Part shown: positions 1 through 8,408 of the stretch, in pieces
Layout of the letters: each line of letters begins with the position of its first letter
Numbering within the stretch: the stretch's first letter is position 1
Origin: Flemingiibacterium sp045632605
Lineage (GTDB): Bacteria > Bacillota > Clostridia > Oscillospirales > CAG-272
Direction of reading: 5' to 3'
DNA: 64,000 bases
Assembly: GCA_045632605.1 (NCBI GenBank)
Contig: JAZQXA010000097.1
Span: 1 to 64,000 of the forward strand
The notes under the pieces: generated by a model
Databases searched by the model: none
What the model was told of the DNA's origin: nothing
What the model saw: the letters and a program-made list of their open reading frames with translations, nothing else
Program-made: the position numbers and the translations under genes

Positions 1-1616
1 GAGTCGAACCAGCAGTCGAGTGTGTCAGTTTCCTTAATAAATCCGTGGTCGCATCCGCAGTGAGGACACTTGAAGCCTGTGGGGAGGAGTTCCTCTGCGG
101 TCTTGTCGTACCAGGAGTTAGAACCGTTAGCGGCAAATTCTGCCGAAACAGCGGCAATTGTTTCATCTGTGGAAACGGGTTTCTTACATTCAGGGCAGTA
201 GAATACGGGAATCGGCAGACCCCAGCGACGCTGACGGGAAATACACCAGTCTGCACGCTCGTTGATCATCGAAACCATTCTGTCGCCACCCCATGCAGGA
301 AGCCAGTCAACGCCCTCACAAGCCTTTACAGCCTCGGAACGGAAAGCGTCAACAGAGCAGAACCACTGCGGAGTTGCACGGAAGATGATAGGATTCTTAC
401 ATCTCCAGCAATGCGGATAGCTGTGGCTGATATTTTCGGAAGCGAGCAGTGCACCCGATTCCTTCATATCCTTGAGAATTGCTTCATTGGATTCCTCATA
501 GTACATACCGGCAAACTTGCCTGCATCCTCGGTCTGATAACCGCGGTCATCAACCGGAACAACAATCGGAATCTTGTATCGCATACAGGTTACATAGTCG
601 TCTGCACCGAAGCCCGGAGCTGTGTGTACGCATCCGGTACCGCTTTCCATAGTAACGTATTCGGCAAGCAGGAGCTTACTTTCACGCTCAAGGAAAGGAT
701 GCTGTGCAGTCATGTATTCAAAATCTCCGCCGACAAATTCAGCAACACGCTCAAATTTTTCAATTCCGGCAGCTGCCATAGTTTTGTCAGCAAGAGCATC
801 GGCGAGGATATATGTTTCACCGTTTTCTGCCTTTACTGCAACATACTTTTCACGCGGATGAACTGCGATAGCGAGGTTGCCGGGCAGTGTCCACGTGGTG
901 GTTGTCCAGATAACGAAATAGGTATTGTCAAGGTCGAGGGCAGAGAACTTTCCGAGGTCGTCCTTTACCTTAAATTTCACATAGATAGAAGTACAGTCGA
1001 TGTCCTTGTATTCGATTTCAGCCTCAGCGAGAGCTGTTTCGTCATGCGGACACCAATATACGGGCTTAAGACCCTTGTAGATATAGCCCTTCTTGAACAT
1101 TTCGCCGAAGACCTTAACCTCGCGTGCTTCAAACTTGGGGTCCATGGTGAGGTAAGGATTATCCCAGTCACCGAGTACGCCAAGACGCTTGAACGATGTC
1201 ATCTGAATATTGACGAAATCCTGCGCAAAATCGTGGCAGGCATTTCTGAATTCGGAAACAGACATATTCTTATGGTCGAGCTTGTTCTTCTTAATGATAG
1301 CCGATTCGATAGGCATACCGTGGTTGTCCCATCCGGGAACATACGGAACCTTGAAGCCGTTCATTGACTTATACTTATTGATAAAGTCTTTGAGTACCTT
1401 GTTGAGCGCGGTACCCATGTGAATGTTACCGTTAGAGAAAGGAGGGCCGTCATGAAGGATGAAAAGCGGTTTGCCCTCGTTTCTTTCAAGCATTTTTTCG
1501 TAGATGTTTTCGTTTGCCCAAACAGCACCGATTTCAGGCTCACGCTGGGGAAGATTTGCACGCATGGAAAAGTCGGTGTTCGGGAGATTTAAAGTTTTTG
1601 AATAGTCCTGTGACAT
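1..1616 (-). CDS. ileS: Isoleucyl-tRNA synthetase, 3' end beyond window
   Basis: Charges tRNA-Ile with isoleucine in the cytoplasm. About 538 N-terminal residues are visible; the C-terminal part, including the KMSKS region, lies left of the window. The class I HIGH-type motif is seen as PPFSNGNIHMG, followed by GWDNHGMPIE and an editing-domain region with WTTTTWTLPGN. A later catalytic-core motif, CISRQRRWGLPIPVFYC, is present. The start ATG at 1616 has AAAGGAG just upstream. It sits 25 bases after divIVA, so it is the last visible gene of the ylm-divIVA operon; no T-box fits in that gap, so any tRNA control must act further upstream. The divIVA-ileS order is common in Firmicutes. The identity is secure. 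Confidence 0.95.
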   Translation of the reverse strand, partial: MSQDYSKTLNLPNTDFSMRANLPQREPEIGAVWANENIYEKMLERNEGKPLFILHDGPPFSNGNIHMGTALNKVLKDFINKYKSMNGFKVPYVPGWDNHGMPIESAIIKKNKLDHKNMSVSEFRNACHDFAQDFVNIQMTSFKRLGVLGDWDNPYLTMDPKFEAREVKVFGEMFKKGYIYKGLKPVYWCPHDETALAEAEIEYKDIDCTSIYVKFKVKDDLGKFSALDLDNTYFVIWTTTTWTLPGNLAIAVHPREKYVAVKAENGETYILADALADKTMAAAGIEKFERVAEFVGGDFEYMTAQHPFLERESKLLLAEYVTMESGTGCVHTAPGFGADDYVTCMRYKIPIVVPVDDRGYQTEDAGKFAGMYYEESNEAILKDMKESGALLASENISHSYPHCWRCKNPIIFRATPQWFCSVDAFRSEAVKACEGVDWLPAWGGDRMVSMINERADWCISRQRRWGLPIPVFYCPECKKPVSTDETIAAVSAEFAANGSNSWYDKTAEELLPTGFKCPHCGCDHGFIKETDTLDCWFD

Positions 1617-1641
1617 TTATGTTCGCTCCTTTAAAGGCATA

Positions 1642-2556
1642 TTATTTTCTTTTTTTCTTCTTTTTCTTTTTGTTATCTTCAAAAAGAATTTCAAGGTCTG
1701 CGGCTTTGGCTTCATCTTCTGGTTTTGAAGTTACAGATTTAACAAAATCCATATAACTTACTTCCTCGCCGATATCGCTGTCCGGAGTATTGATAACGTC
1801 CTCTTCGGCTGCTTCCTTATACTGGCGGTTAAGCTCCATTACAGAACCCTTGAGCGTCGATTTTAACGGCTCACGCGAAATATCGAGTGCCGGTTCCTCA
1901 TCACGAGAGGGAACAAACGGAATATCCTCGAAAATTTCCTCGCTCATCTCTGCTGCATCCATCGGTTCGTCAACGACGATGTTATCGTTTTCGTCAGTTT
2001 CTATTGTTTCTTGATTTTCGGGTGCGGCATAGGTGTTTGAAATTCTCGATTTAAGCTCGCCCACTGCCTTGCGGCGCATTTCCGAAGTTTCGGGAATGGA
2101 TGCTTCATCCATATCCTCTGTGAGCTTTTCGATTATCTGAATGTGTGCGCTATAGCGCTCAAATAACTCACGTTTTAAGTCGAATGCATCTCGCTGAAGC
2201 TCGGCGAGAGTTTCTCTGCCATATTCAATTTTGTCGTTGAAATCGGAAAGAATTGTATTGCAGGAAGCTTTTGCGCTTCTGACGATTTCTTCGGCGCGTT
2301 CCTCTGCGTCTGCCTTAATTTTATTTGCGGCGCGTTTTGCGTCAACGAGTGTGCTTCGGATGTATTCTTCGTCGTTTTTGAGTTCATCAAGACGTGCTGC
2401 GGCAATCTTTAGCTTATGCTCTAGCTCGTCATTTTCACGGTAAAGCTCGGTGTATTTTTCGATGAGAAAATCAATGTATTCATCAACTTCAACAGGATTA
2501 TATCCGCGCAGTGACTTTGAGAAAACCTGGTTTTTCAGTTCGTGCGGAGGGAGCAT
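1642..2556 (-). CDS. divIVA: DivIVA domain cell-division/polarity protein
   Basis: A cytoplasmic coiled-coil scaffold that binds curved membrane at septa and poles. The first 60 residues carry the DivIVA signature (HELKNQVFSKSLRGYNPVEVDEYI). A long coiled coil follows to about residue 160, then an acidic variable region and a C-terminal tail ending in a run of lysines. At 304 residues it is longer than the B. subtilis protein (about 164) but usual for Clostridia. The start ATG at 2556 has GAAAGGATG upstream. It lies between ylmH and ileS, the standard place in Firmicutes. The lysine tail is low complexity and could contact RNA or membrane, but that is only a guess. Confidence 0.93.
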   Translation of the reverse strand: MLPPHELKNQVFSKSLRGYNPVEVDEYIDFLIEKYTELYRENDELEHKLKIAAARLDELKNDEEYIRSTLVDAKRAANKIKADAEERAEEIVRSAKASCNTILSDFNDKIEYGRETLAELQRDAFDLKRELFERYSAHIQIIEKLTEDMDEASIPETSEMRRKAVGELKSRISNTYAAPENQETIETDENDNIVVDEPMDAAEMSEEIFEDIPFVPSRDEEPALDISREPLKSTLKGSVMELNRQYKEAAEEDVINTPDSDIGEEVSYMDFVKSVTSKPEDEAKAADLEILFEDNKKKKKKKRK

Positions 2557-2585
2557 GATTTAACATCCTTTCATAATACTTTATT

Positions 2586-3428
2586 TTATATAAAGCGGCG
2601 TGCCGCAAGCTTTATTCGCCCTTTGACCGAGCGCTCATCGAGACTGTCGACGATAAACTTACCGCCTTTTATTCCGCTTGATTTTCGAATTGATATGATA
2701 TCACCGCCTGTGACCTCACGGTCAGACTCCGATGCGGTGAAGTGATTGTGCTCGACAAGTCCTTCGCGTATCAGCCCCTTTGCGCTTTCACGCGATGTGC
2801 GTGCAAGCTCGGAAACGACAGCATCAAGTCTTGGCGAAGCTACAGTTCCGTGTACCTTTTCAAAATTACGTTCAAAATCAAAATTTTCCGGAAGTGTGAC
2901 ATTCTGAATTTTAACCTTGTCACGTCCGATATAGGTCAGTTCACTTTTAATGAATTCGGCAATTGATGCCGACACAAATATAATGGCGCCGTCGCTGTCC
3001 GGCAGGATATCGCCGATTACCGTACGGTCGATTCCGAGGCCGACAATTGCGCCGAGAAAATCGCGGTGTGCGAGCCTTACATATCCGCTTGCCTTTATTT
3101 TGAGCGGAGTCAGTTCTCCTTCAAAATCCTCTTTAAAAGCCGTTTGCAGGGGAATAGCATCTGTTAGCTGATAGCGGAAGTAAGAGGGAAGACACCAAAG
3201 AAGTGTTCGTTCGGCATTAGGATAACCGCCCCAGAAAAAACAAAGTGGAGCAGATTCATCATCTGAAAAAAGTGATGACAGCTGATGCTCAATAATGAAG
3301 CGTTCACGAAGATTGAGAAAATGAGTGACACCGGCAACTCCCCCATCGGCGCGCAAAAACAGCTCCCTGCACCGTTTTATTAAAAGCTCTTCCGAGTCGG
3401 CAAGAAGGGAAGAAAGATTAAATCCCAT
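2586..3428 (-). CDS. ylmH: YlmH-type RNA-binding protein with S4 domain
   Basis: A 280-residue YlmH-family protein. The N-terminal part resembles the YlmH fold (FFWGGYPNAERTLL, GAIVGLGIDRTVIGDI). An S4 RNA-binding domain covers roughly residues 185-245 (RLDAVVSELARTSRESAKGLI and VEHNHFTASESDREV). YlmH of Bacillus has been linked to ribosome rescue and to the division cluster. The ATG at 3428 overlaps the yggT stop by one base (TGATG), so translation is probably coupled. The length fits the family. Confidence 0.9.
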   Translation of the reverse strand: MGFNLSSLLADSEELLIKRCRELFLRADGGVAGVTHFLNLRERFIIEHQLSSLFSDDESAPLCFFWGGYPNAERTLLWCLPSYFRYQLTDAIPLQTAFKEDFEGELTPLKIKASGYVRLAHRDFLGAIVGLGIDRTVIGDILPDSDGAIIFVSASIAEFIKSELTYIGRDKVKIQNVTLPENFDFERNFEKVHGTVASPRLDAVVSELARTSRESAKGLIREGLVEHNHFTASESDREVTGGDIISIRKSSGIKGGKFIVDSLDERSVKGRIKLAARRFI

Positions 3429-3706
3429 CAGATCACCGCGGGCAGAGCCGTCTGAACGATGCCAAGCAGCATAAATGCGACAAAAAAGGATAAATCAATC
3501 GGTAAGGCCTGAACGGTTGATGAACGCTCAAGTACAATTCTCACGGGGAGAATGAGCGGCTCGGTCATAGCGTAGACGAAATTCAGTATTGGTGAGCTGT
3601 CGTCAACGGGAAACCAGGAAAGCAGCATTCGCACTATCATAAGCATTTCAAGAACCATCAGAAACAGGCTTACGCAATTTGTAAAAACATAAATAAGGCC
3701 GGTCAC
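3428..3706 (-). CDS. yggT: YggT family membrane protein
   Basis: A small integral membrane protein (ylmG in Bacillus) of about 92 residues with two hydrophobic segments. It carries the family pattern MIVRMLLSWFP followed by NFVYAMTEPLILPVR. I place the start at GTG 3706, which has GGAG 11 bases upstream and begins MTGLIYVFTN. The longer reading from TTG 3769 would translate through a strong hairpin with a T-run at 3731-3766 and lacks a ribosome binding site. The role in the sepF-yggT-divIVA cluster is thought to be in envelope or division functions and is not firmly known. Confidence 0.85.
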   Translation of the reverse strand: MTGLIYVFTNCVSLFLMVLEMLMIVRMLLSWFPVDDSSPILNFVYAMTEPLILPVRIVLERSSTVQALPIDLSFFVAFMLLGIVQTALPAVI

Positions 3707-3730
3707 GACAGCAAAATCTCCGTATGCATG

Positions 3731-3766
3731 AAAAAGCCGACGACGGGGAGTGCTCTCCGCCGTCGG
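3731..3766 (-). terminator. Hairpin plus T-run between sepF and yggT
   Basis: On the minus strand a 14-base stem (CCGACGGCGGAGAG pairing with CTCCCCGTCGTCGG, two non-Watson-Crick positions, 2-base loop) is followed by CTTTTTC. This is the shape of an intrinsic terminator. It would partly uncouple sepF and upstream genes from yggT-ylmH-divIVA-ileS. Confidence 0.7.
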
Positions 3767-3778
3767 CAATAATTATCG

Positions 3779-4258
3779 TTAGATCTCGTTTTCGTAGTAA
3801 TCAGAGGAAGTTTCCTTCTGACGCTTATCCTGAAGCGCACCCTCGGAAACATCTACATTGCAGGGGGTGATTACATAAGTATTGTTAGCAACACGCTTGA
3901 TGCCGCCGTTGATCGAATATGCAACGCCGGAAAGGAAGTCGAGAAGACGGCGTGCGGTTTCTTTGTTGGTAGCCTCGAGGTTAAGAACAACGGTACGGCG
4001 GTTGAGCAGATGATTTGCAATCTGCGAAGCACTGTCGAAGCGCTCGGGCTTGATTACCTTAATGTCGAGCGAGCTTCCGCTTACCTGAAGTCCGTCATCC
4101 TGAACTGCGTACTGCTCGGTGTACTGCGGCTGTGCCTGACCGTACATCTGTGTGTTGTTGAAGTCATCCTGAATCTGCTGTGTATAGAGATCCGGCTCCT
4201 CATATCCGAGATCGCTCTCGGGGTTGATACCCTGCTTAATTTTGTCAAAGAGTCCCAT
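3779..4258 (-). CDS. sepF: Cell division protein SepF
   Basis: A membrane-tethered FtsZ partner that helps align the Z-ring. The start is the ATG at 4258 (MGLFDKIKQG, an amphipathic N-terminus expected of SepF). GGAGG lies seven bases before it, inside what a longer frame would read as coding. A variable acidic/Gln-rich linker runs to about residue 70. The SepF core follows with VIKPERFDSASQIANHL, VVLNLEATNKETARRLLDFL and GGIKRVANNTYVITP. About 159 residues, usual for the family. It is followed by a terminator-like hairpin before yggT. Confidence 0.95.
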   Translation of the reverse strand: MGLFDKIKQGINPESDLGYEEPDLYTQQIQDDFNNTQMYGQAQPQYTEQYAVQDDGLQVSGSSLDIKVIKPERFDSASQIANHLLNRRTVVLNLEATNKETARRLLDFLSGVAYSINGGIKRVANNTYVITPCNVDVSEGALQDKRQKETSSDYYENEI

Positions 4259-4298
4259 TTGCTGTACCTCCAAATTATTTTTTAACTTAATATATTTT

Positions 4299-5042
4299 TT
4301 AATTGTTTACGGGATATGTTCGTGCGCCGAAAATTGTTGAACCGAGTCTTATCTCGGTTGAACCGGCGCGGATTGCTTCGGGAAAACTTTGGCTCATGCC
4401 CATTGAAAGGACATTGAAAGAATCCCTACTTATATTATGAAGCTTTTTTTGCGAAATGTCAATAAAATATTGATAAGTTTTTTCAAAAAACTTCAAATAA
4501 TCGTTTTTTTCGTCACATTTCGGTGCGATTGTCATAAGTCCACGAAGCCGCAGGCTTGAAAATTCGCCGAGCTGTTCGATAAATTCATCGAGCTCCTCCG
4601 GCATGACACCGCCCTTTTGTTCCTCACGTCCGATGTTGACTTCAACGAGGATGTCCATTGTGAGCGAATGCTTTTTTGCCTGCTTGTCAATTTCGGCAGC
4701 TAACTTTAAGCTGTCAACCGACTCTATCATGTCAACCTTGTCGATGATATATTTAACTTTGTTTGTTTGCAGCGAACCGATGAGATGTATTTCAAGCTTG
4801 CCGTCTTTCGGGTGATGCAGGCTGTCGTATTTTTCGAGCAGCTCCTGAACGCGGTTTTCGCCGATAGCTGTTATTCCGAGCTCGTCGATTGCGTAATTTA
4901 TAACATCGACCGGAACTGTTTTTGTAACAGCAAGCAGTTTTACATCACGTCCACCGGAAAGGGAAGCGATTTCATTTCTCGCTGCTTCAAGACGCTCGGC
5001 GATCAGACTGTGCTCAAAGCGGCTGTTTTCGGAATTGTCCAT
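4299..5042 (-). CDS. yggS: YggS/PLPBP pyridoxal-phosphate homeostasis protein
   Basis: A single-domain TIM-barrel PLP-binding protein of 247 residues (ylmE in Bacillus) that buffers pyridoxal phosphate. The PLP lysine lies in KLLAVTKTVP near residue 41. Family motifs include GENRVQE, HLIGSLQTNK, EVNIGREEQKGG, RGLMTIAP and SMGMSQSFPEAI, ending with EIRLGSTIFG. It is placed 15 bases after the HlyD-like gene and 40 before sepF, a typical Clostridia arrangement. Confidence 0.94.
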   Translation of the reverse strand: MDNSENSRFEHSLIAERLEAARNEIASLSGGRDVKLLAVTKTVPVDVINYAIDELGITAIGENRVQELLEKYDSLHHPKDGKLEIHLIGSLQTNKVKYIIDKVDMIESVDSLKLAAEIDKQAKKHSLTMDILVEVNIGREEQKGGVMPEELDEFIEQLGEFSSLRLRGLMTIAPKCDEKNDYLKFFEKTYQYFIDISQKKLHNISRDSFNVLSMGMSQSFPEAIRAGSTEIRLGSTIFGARTYPVNN

Positions 5043-5057
5043 GTGTTTCTCCGTTTG

Positions 5058-6338
5058 TTAAGTTATGATCTTTCCGACGTAGAGATCTTTACCGCCGGTT
5101 ATTACGATATCGTAGAGTCCGAGCTTGGTATAATACTCGGGGTCTGTTTCTGCGTTTCTCGGTGCAATGATATAATATCCGTCCGACTCAAGAAGCACAT
5201 CAATATATCTGAAATCAACAGTTGTTCCAATAAGGATGTAAACACCCATGCGCCCATCTTCGGAGAGACGGACTGCGGAAATCGGAACCTTATAACCGGT
5301 GTAAGAGCTTCTTACGACCTCGACCGGCTGCATACGGTTAAAGCTGAAGCCGTCGGGACATTCGTGTGATGAGAATATCAGAATAACGCGCTGACTTCCG
5401 TCGGGAGCGATAACCTTTGATAATTTCATCTTAATTTCAGTGTCGTTATTGTGAGGGAAGATAACACTGTAGGTATATCCCTCGTTATAGTTGCGGAGCT
5501 CTGAACGTGTAGTTTCAAGTGCTATGTACCATGAAAAATCGGTGGCGATTTTTCCGATAGCCTTTTCGCTATAGCTTTGTGGCTCACTGTTTATAAGCTC
5601 GTCGAAAATTTCTGGAGTGAGTTTGTTTATTTGCTCGGTGGTGAAGGTTGATTCATAACCGTCGAGAGTTGAATAGAAAAAACCTGTTGTAGGTGCGAGC
5701 ACAGTTTCGCTTGCGGCATCAAGTCCGGAGGTGAGGTTGTCACGCTCGGAATTTAAGTTATCAATAATGCTGTCGAAATTTTCAACCTTACCCGTTATTA
5801 CTTGCCGTTTGTTGAGCAGAGTAAGAAACTCATCGCGGCGTTTGCTGAGCCCGGTATAATCGCCGTCCTCTGCGCCTTTGCGTATTGCCATATAGTAGCT
5901 GTCGATGCGTGAATCGAGCGTACCCTTGTCAGATACAGCAAGTCCGTCTGTAAGATTGCTCTCACGGAGTAACTCAATTTCACGGTCAATGGCAATTATT
6001 TTATCTCGTGCGTCACTGCTTGCAACAGCATCGCTTGCATATATGGATGCGATGGCAGAGTTTACTTTAACCTTTGTTCCGTCGGCAAAGCTGTAGCCGA
6101 CACCTCCGCTTTCTTCTGAATAAACAACGGTTTCATTGCGGAAAATGTAAGCATCGAATTTCGCCAAATCGTTTTCGGTGACTTGAATAGCATATTCGGT
6201 GGTTAACTCACTACCAAGACTTCCGATAAAGTGATATCCGAGATAGATGACCGCTATGACGGAAACCGCAATGGAAATAAGATATCCGAGAAATCCGCCG
6301 AGCGGAGAAGCGTTTCGTTTTTCCGTATTTTTTTGCAT
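5058..6338 (-). CDS. HlyD-like membrane-anchored adaptor protein
   Basis: A 426-residue protein with a short cytoplasmic N-terminus and one transmembrane helix at about residues 15-38. An extracellular part contains a HlyD/biotinyl-lipoyl-like barrel (DAYIFRNETVVYSEESGGVGYSFADGT near residues 62-90), a coiled-coil hairpin (about 105-200), and returning beta segments. It resembles HlyD-family adaptors often annotated beside yggS-sepF in Clostridia. No partner ABC or RND transporter lies next to it, so a role in envelope assembly at division is likely but unproven. It has its own promoter upstream. Confidence 0.72.
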   Translation of the reverse strand: MQKNTEKRNASPLGGFLGYLISIAVSVIAVIYLGYHFIGSLGSELTTEYAIQVTENDLAKFDAYIFRNETVVYSEESGGVGYSFADGTKVKVNSAIASIYASDAVASSDARDKIIAIDREIELLRESNLTDGLAVSDKGTLDSRIDSYYMAIRKGAEDGDYTGLSKRRDEFLTLLNKRQVITGKVENFDSIIDNLNSERDNLTSGLDAASETVLAPTTGFFYSTLDGYESTFTTEQINKLTPEIFDELINSEPQSYSEKAIGKIATDFSWYIALETTRSELRNYNEGYTYSVIFPHNNDTEIKMKLSKVIAPDGSQRVILIFSSHECPDGFSFNRMQPVEVVRSSYTGYKVPISAVRLSEDGRMGVYILIGTTVDFRYIDVLLESDGYYIIAPRNAETDPEYYTKLGLYDIVITGGKDLYVGKIIT

Positions 6339-6376
6339 CTTTAAACCCTGAAAATATTTGTGGTTTTATAAAATAT

Positions 6377-6405
6377 ATTATATCACAAAATTTATATTAA
6401 GTTAA
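6377..6405 (-). promoter_or_regulatory. Promoter for the HlyD-like/yggS/sepF operon
   Basis: On the minus strand TTAACT (6405-6400) and TATAAT (6382-6377) are separated by 17 bases. The -35 overlaps the last codons of miaA, so this gives the division cluster independent transcription. Confidence 0.6.
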
Positions 6406-7332
6406 GAGTTTTTCTGCAATGTTTACAATAACTTCAAAATTATCCGCCGAATTTATCCAATTTACATTCTTGTCACGCTTAAACCAGGTCAGTTGACGCT
6501 TCGCATATCGCCTTGACGACTGCTTTATCATATCAACGGCAGTGTCGAGTGGGATTTCGTTTTCAAAATACGCAATGAATTCCTTATATCCGATTGCCTG
6601 AGCCGCGGTGGACTTTCTCGGAAGTCTTCCCGAGTCGATAAGAGTGCGGACTTCATTTTCGAGTCCCATTTCCATCATGATGTCAACCCGAAGGTCGATT
6701 CGCCGGTAAAGCTCCTCACGCTCGCGGTCAAGAGCGATAATTTTAGAATCATACGGAGTCGGATTAAGGCGTGAACGCTTGTCCCATTCGGTTTTTGTAA
6801 CACCGCTTGTGAGATAAATTTCGAGTGCGCGTATAACACGCTTTACGTTGTTTTTGTGAGTTGCGGCAGCAGCATCGGGGTCAACGGCGTTAAGCCGTTC
6901 CCACATGGCGTCTATTCCGTTGCGTTCGGCATCTGAGATAAGCTCTGCACGAAGCGTGGGGGAAGTTTCGGTTTCGGCATAGCTGTTTGCTGTGAGGACA
7001 GCATCGAGATAAAGTCCCGTTCCACCGCAAAAAATCGGTAGCTTTCCGCGTGAAATGATATCATCCGCGGCAGCTTTTGCTAAAGGCGCGTAATCGGCGG
7101 CAGAGAAGGCTTCCGACGGCTCGATTATGTCTATCATATGATGCGGTATTCCGTCCATTTCGGCGACGGTCGGTTTTGCTGTGCCGATGTCCATGCCTTT
7201 GTAAATCTGCATTGAGTCGCACGAGATTACTTCGCCGTCAAATTTTTTTGCAAGAGCAATTGCAAGTGCGGTTTTTCCCGAAGCGGTCGGTCCGACAATG
7301 GCGGCGACACGCGGCTTTTTTTCGTTTGTCAT
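6397..7332 (-). CDS. miaA: tRNA dimethylallyltransferase
   Basis: Adds a dimethylallyl group to N6 of A37 in tRNAs that read UNN codons. The 311-residue protein starts with a P-loop GPTASGKTALAIALA. The family signature ISCDSMQIYKGMDIGTAKP and the motif PHHMIDI follow; FCGGTGLYLDA and a C-terminal KRQLTWFKRD also fit. The start ATG is at 7332, with GGAG in the end of the preceding gene. It is the third gene of a queA-phosphoesterase-miaA operon, so two tRNA-modification genes are co-transcribed. Confidence 0.96.
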   Translation of the reverse strand: MTNEKKPRVAAIVGPTASGKTALAIALAKKFDGEVISCDSMQIYKGMDIGTAKPTVAEMDGIPHHMIDIIEPSEAFSAADYAPLAKAAADDIISRGKLPIFCGGTGLYLDAVLTANSYAETETSPTLRAELISDAERNGIDAMWERLNAVDPDAAAATHKNNVKRVIRALEIYLTSGVTKTEWDKRSRLNPTPYDSKIIALDREREELYRRIDLRVDIMMEMGLENEVRTLIDSGRLPRKSTAAQAIGYKEFIAYFENEIPLDTAVDMIKQSSRRYAKRQLTWFKRDKNVNWINSADNFEVIVNIAEKLLT

Positions 7333-7337
7333 GTGAA

Positions 7338-8405
7338 TTACTCCACTAAAAAATCGTTGGTATAAACAGAGCCTTTTGCAGGAAACGGCCCGTGAGGTAC
7401 AAGCGAGGGAAGATAGTGAACCTTGAAATCATTGCTTTCCGGTATAAGTGTTATAACCGTACCGCCGAGCTGTCCCTCAAGGTGATAGTCATACTGGCCG
7501 GTTTTCAGTCCGAATACTAATTTCATGCCGCAGTAATTAATGCACGTGGCTATCTTGTGGCAGTGACCGACAAAGATTCCGTCGATGCGGCAGGTGTTCA
7601 GAGCTTCTCTGAATTGGCTGTCGGTTTTGATATATGGGCTTGCATATTTCGCTTCCTCGCAGTTGAAACCGAAGTCGCCGTCCTTCGAGGCGATATCGAC
7701 ACCGAGAAGATAATTCGGTGCCTCTGGTGAAGAATAGCCTTTTGAATATTCGGCTTCGTGAAAGATATCAACGGGGATGTGAAACGCCATAAATCCCGGA
7801 ATGTTGCCGTGTTTACGGCGCACTTCTGTGCCGCAGGAGTTCATGTAATCAAGCTGGTCTGGGTGAATTTTCGCATCAGCAATACAACCGTTTGAATCGA
7901 GCATATACAGCACACGCTTCAGCTTTTCACCGCAGAAAATGCCAACGGTAAAATTTGAGTTTCCCGAAATATTTCCTCGCTTGAAAAGACAGTATTTACT
8001 GCTTTCGAGCATTTCACACTGACATTCGACACCTATTTTCGATTCATTATCGTGATTGCCGAATACCATTGTCCACGGGATCTCAAGCGAGTCCATAAAG
8101 CTGATGAAATCAGCAAGAATATCGCCGCTGTCGTCAAACGACCCGTAAACGACATCTCCGGTGAAAAATATTAAATCCGGGTGCGACTGCGTGACAAGAC
8201 TGCGGATGTGATTGTAACAGTTTTTTGCTATGTTTTCACGTGACCATGCTGTGCGCTCATCGTGACCGAGCCGTTCTTTTGTGCGTGACTGCGATTCATC
8301 GATTATCTGTGTGTCCGTCAGCTGCAGAATGGTGATTTCACGGTCTGTGTCGAGCACGACTCCAAAGTCACAGCCGGCGGTGCGTTTTTTTATAAGCTTT
8401 GTCAT
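7338..8405 (-). CDS. Calcineurin-like metallophosphoesterase
   Basis: A predicted phosphodiesterase/phosphatase of 355 residues with no signal peptide. The metal-binding motifs are in order: QLTDTQIID near residue 32, FFTGDVVYG near 85, VFGNHDNE near 117, MAFHIPVDIF near 208 and FVGHCHK near 280. The substrate is unknown. It starts four bases after queA with no clear Shine-Dalgarno, so translation is probably coupled. miaA follows after five bases. The operon position between two tRNA-modification genes may be incidental. Confidence 0.85.
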   Translation of the reverse strand: MTKLIKKRTAGCDFGVVLDTDREITILQLTDTQIIDESQSRTKERLGHDERTAWSRENIAKNCYNHIRSLVTQSHPDLIFFTGDVVYGSFDDSGDILADFISFMDSLEIPWTMVFGNHDNESKIGVECQCEMLESSKYCLFKRGNISGNSNFTVGIFCGEKLKRVLYMLDSNGCIADAKIHPDQLDYMNSCGTEVRRKHGNIPGFMAFHIPVDIFHEAEYSKGYSSPEAPNYLLGVDIASKDGDFGFNCEEAKYASPYIKTDSQFREALNTCRIDGIFVGHCHKIATCINYCGMKLVFGLKTGQYDYHLEGQLGGTVITLIPESNDFKVHYLPSLVPHGPFPAKGSVYTNDFLVE

Positions 8406-8408
8406 TTT

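Noticed and set aside
45..1367. 440-residue open frame on the plus strand
   Set aside because: It is the complement of ileS, whose protein motifs are unmistakable; the plus frame has no family features.
3707..3769. TTG start for yggT
   Set aside because: It would place a terminator-like hairpin within the coding region and has no Shine-Dalgarno.
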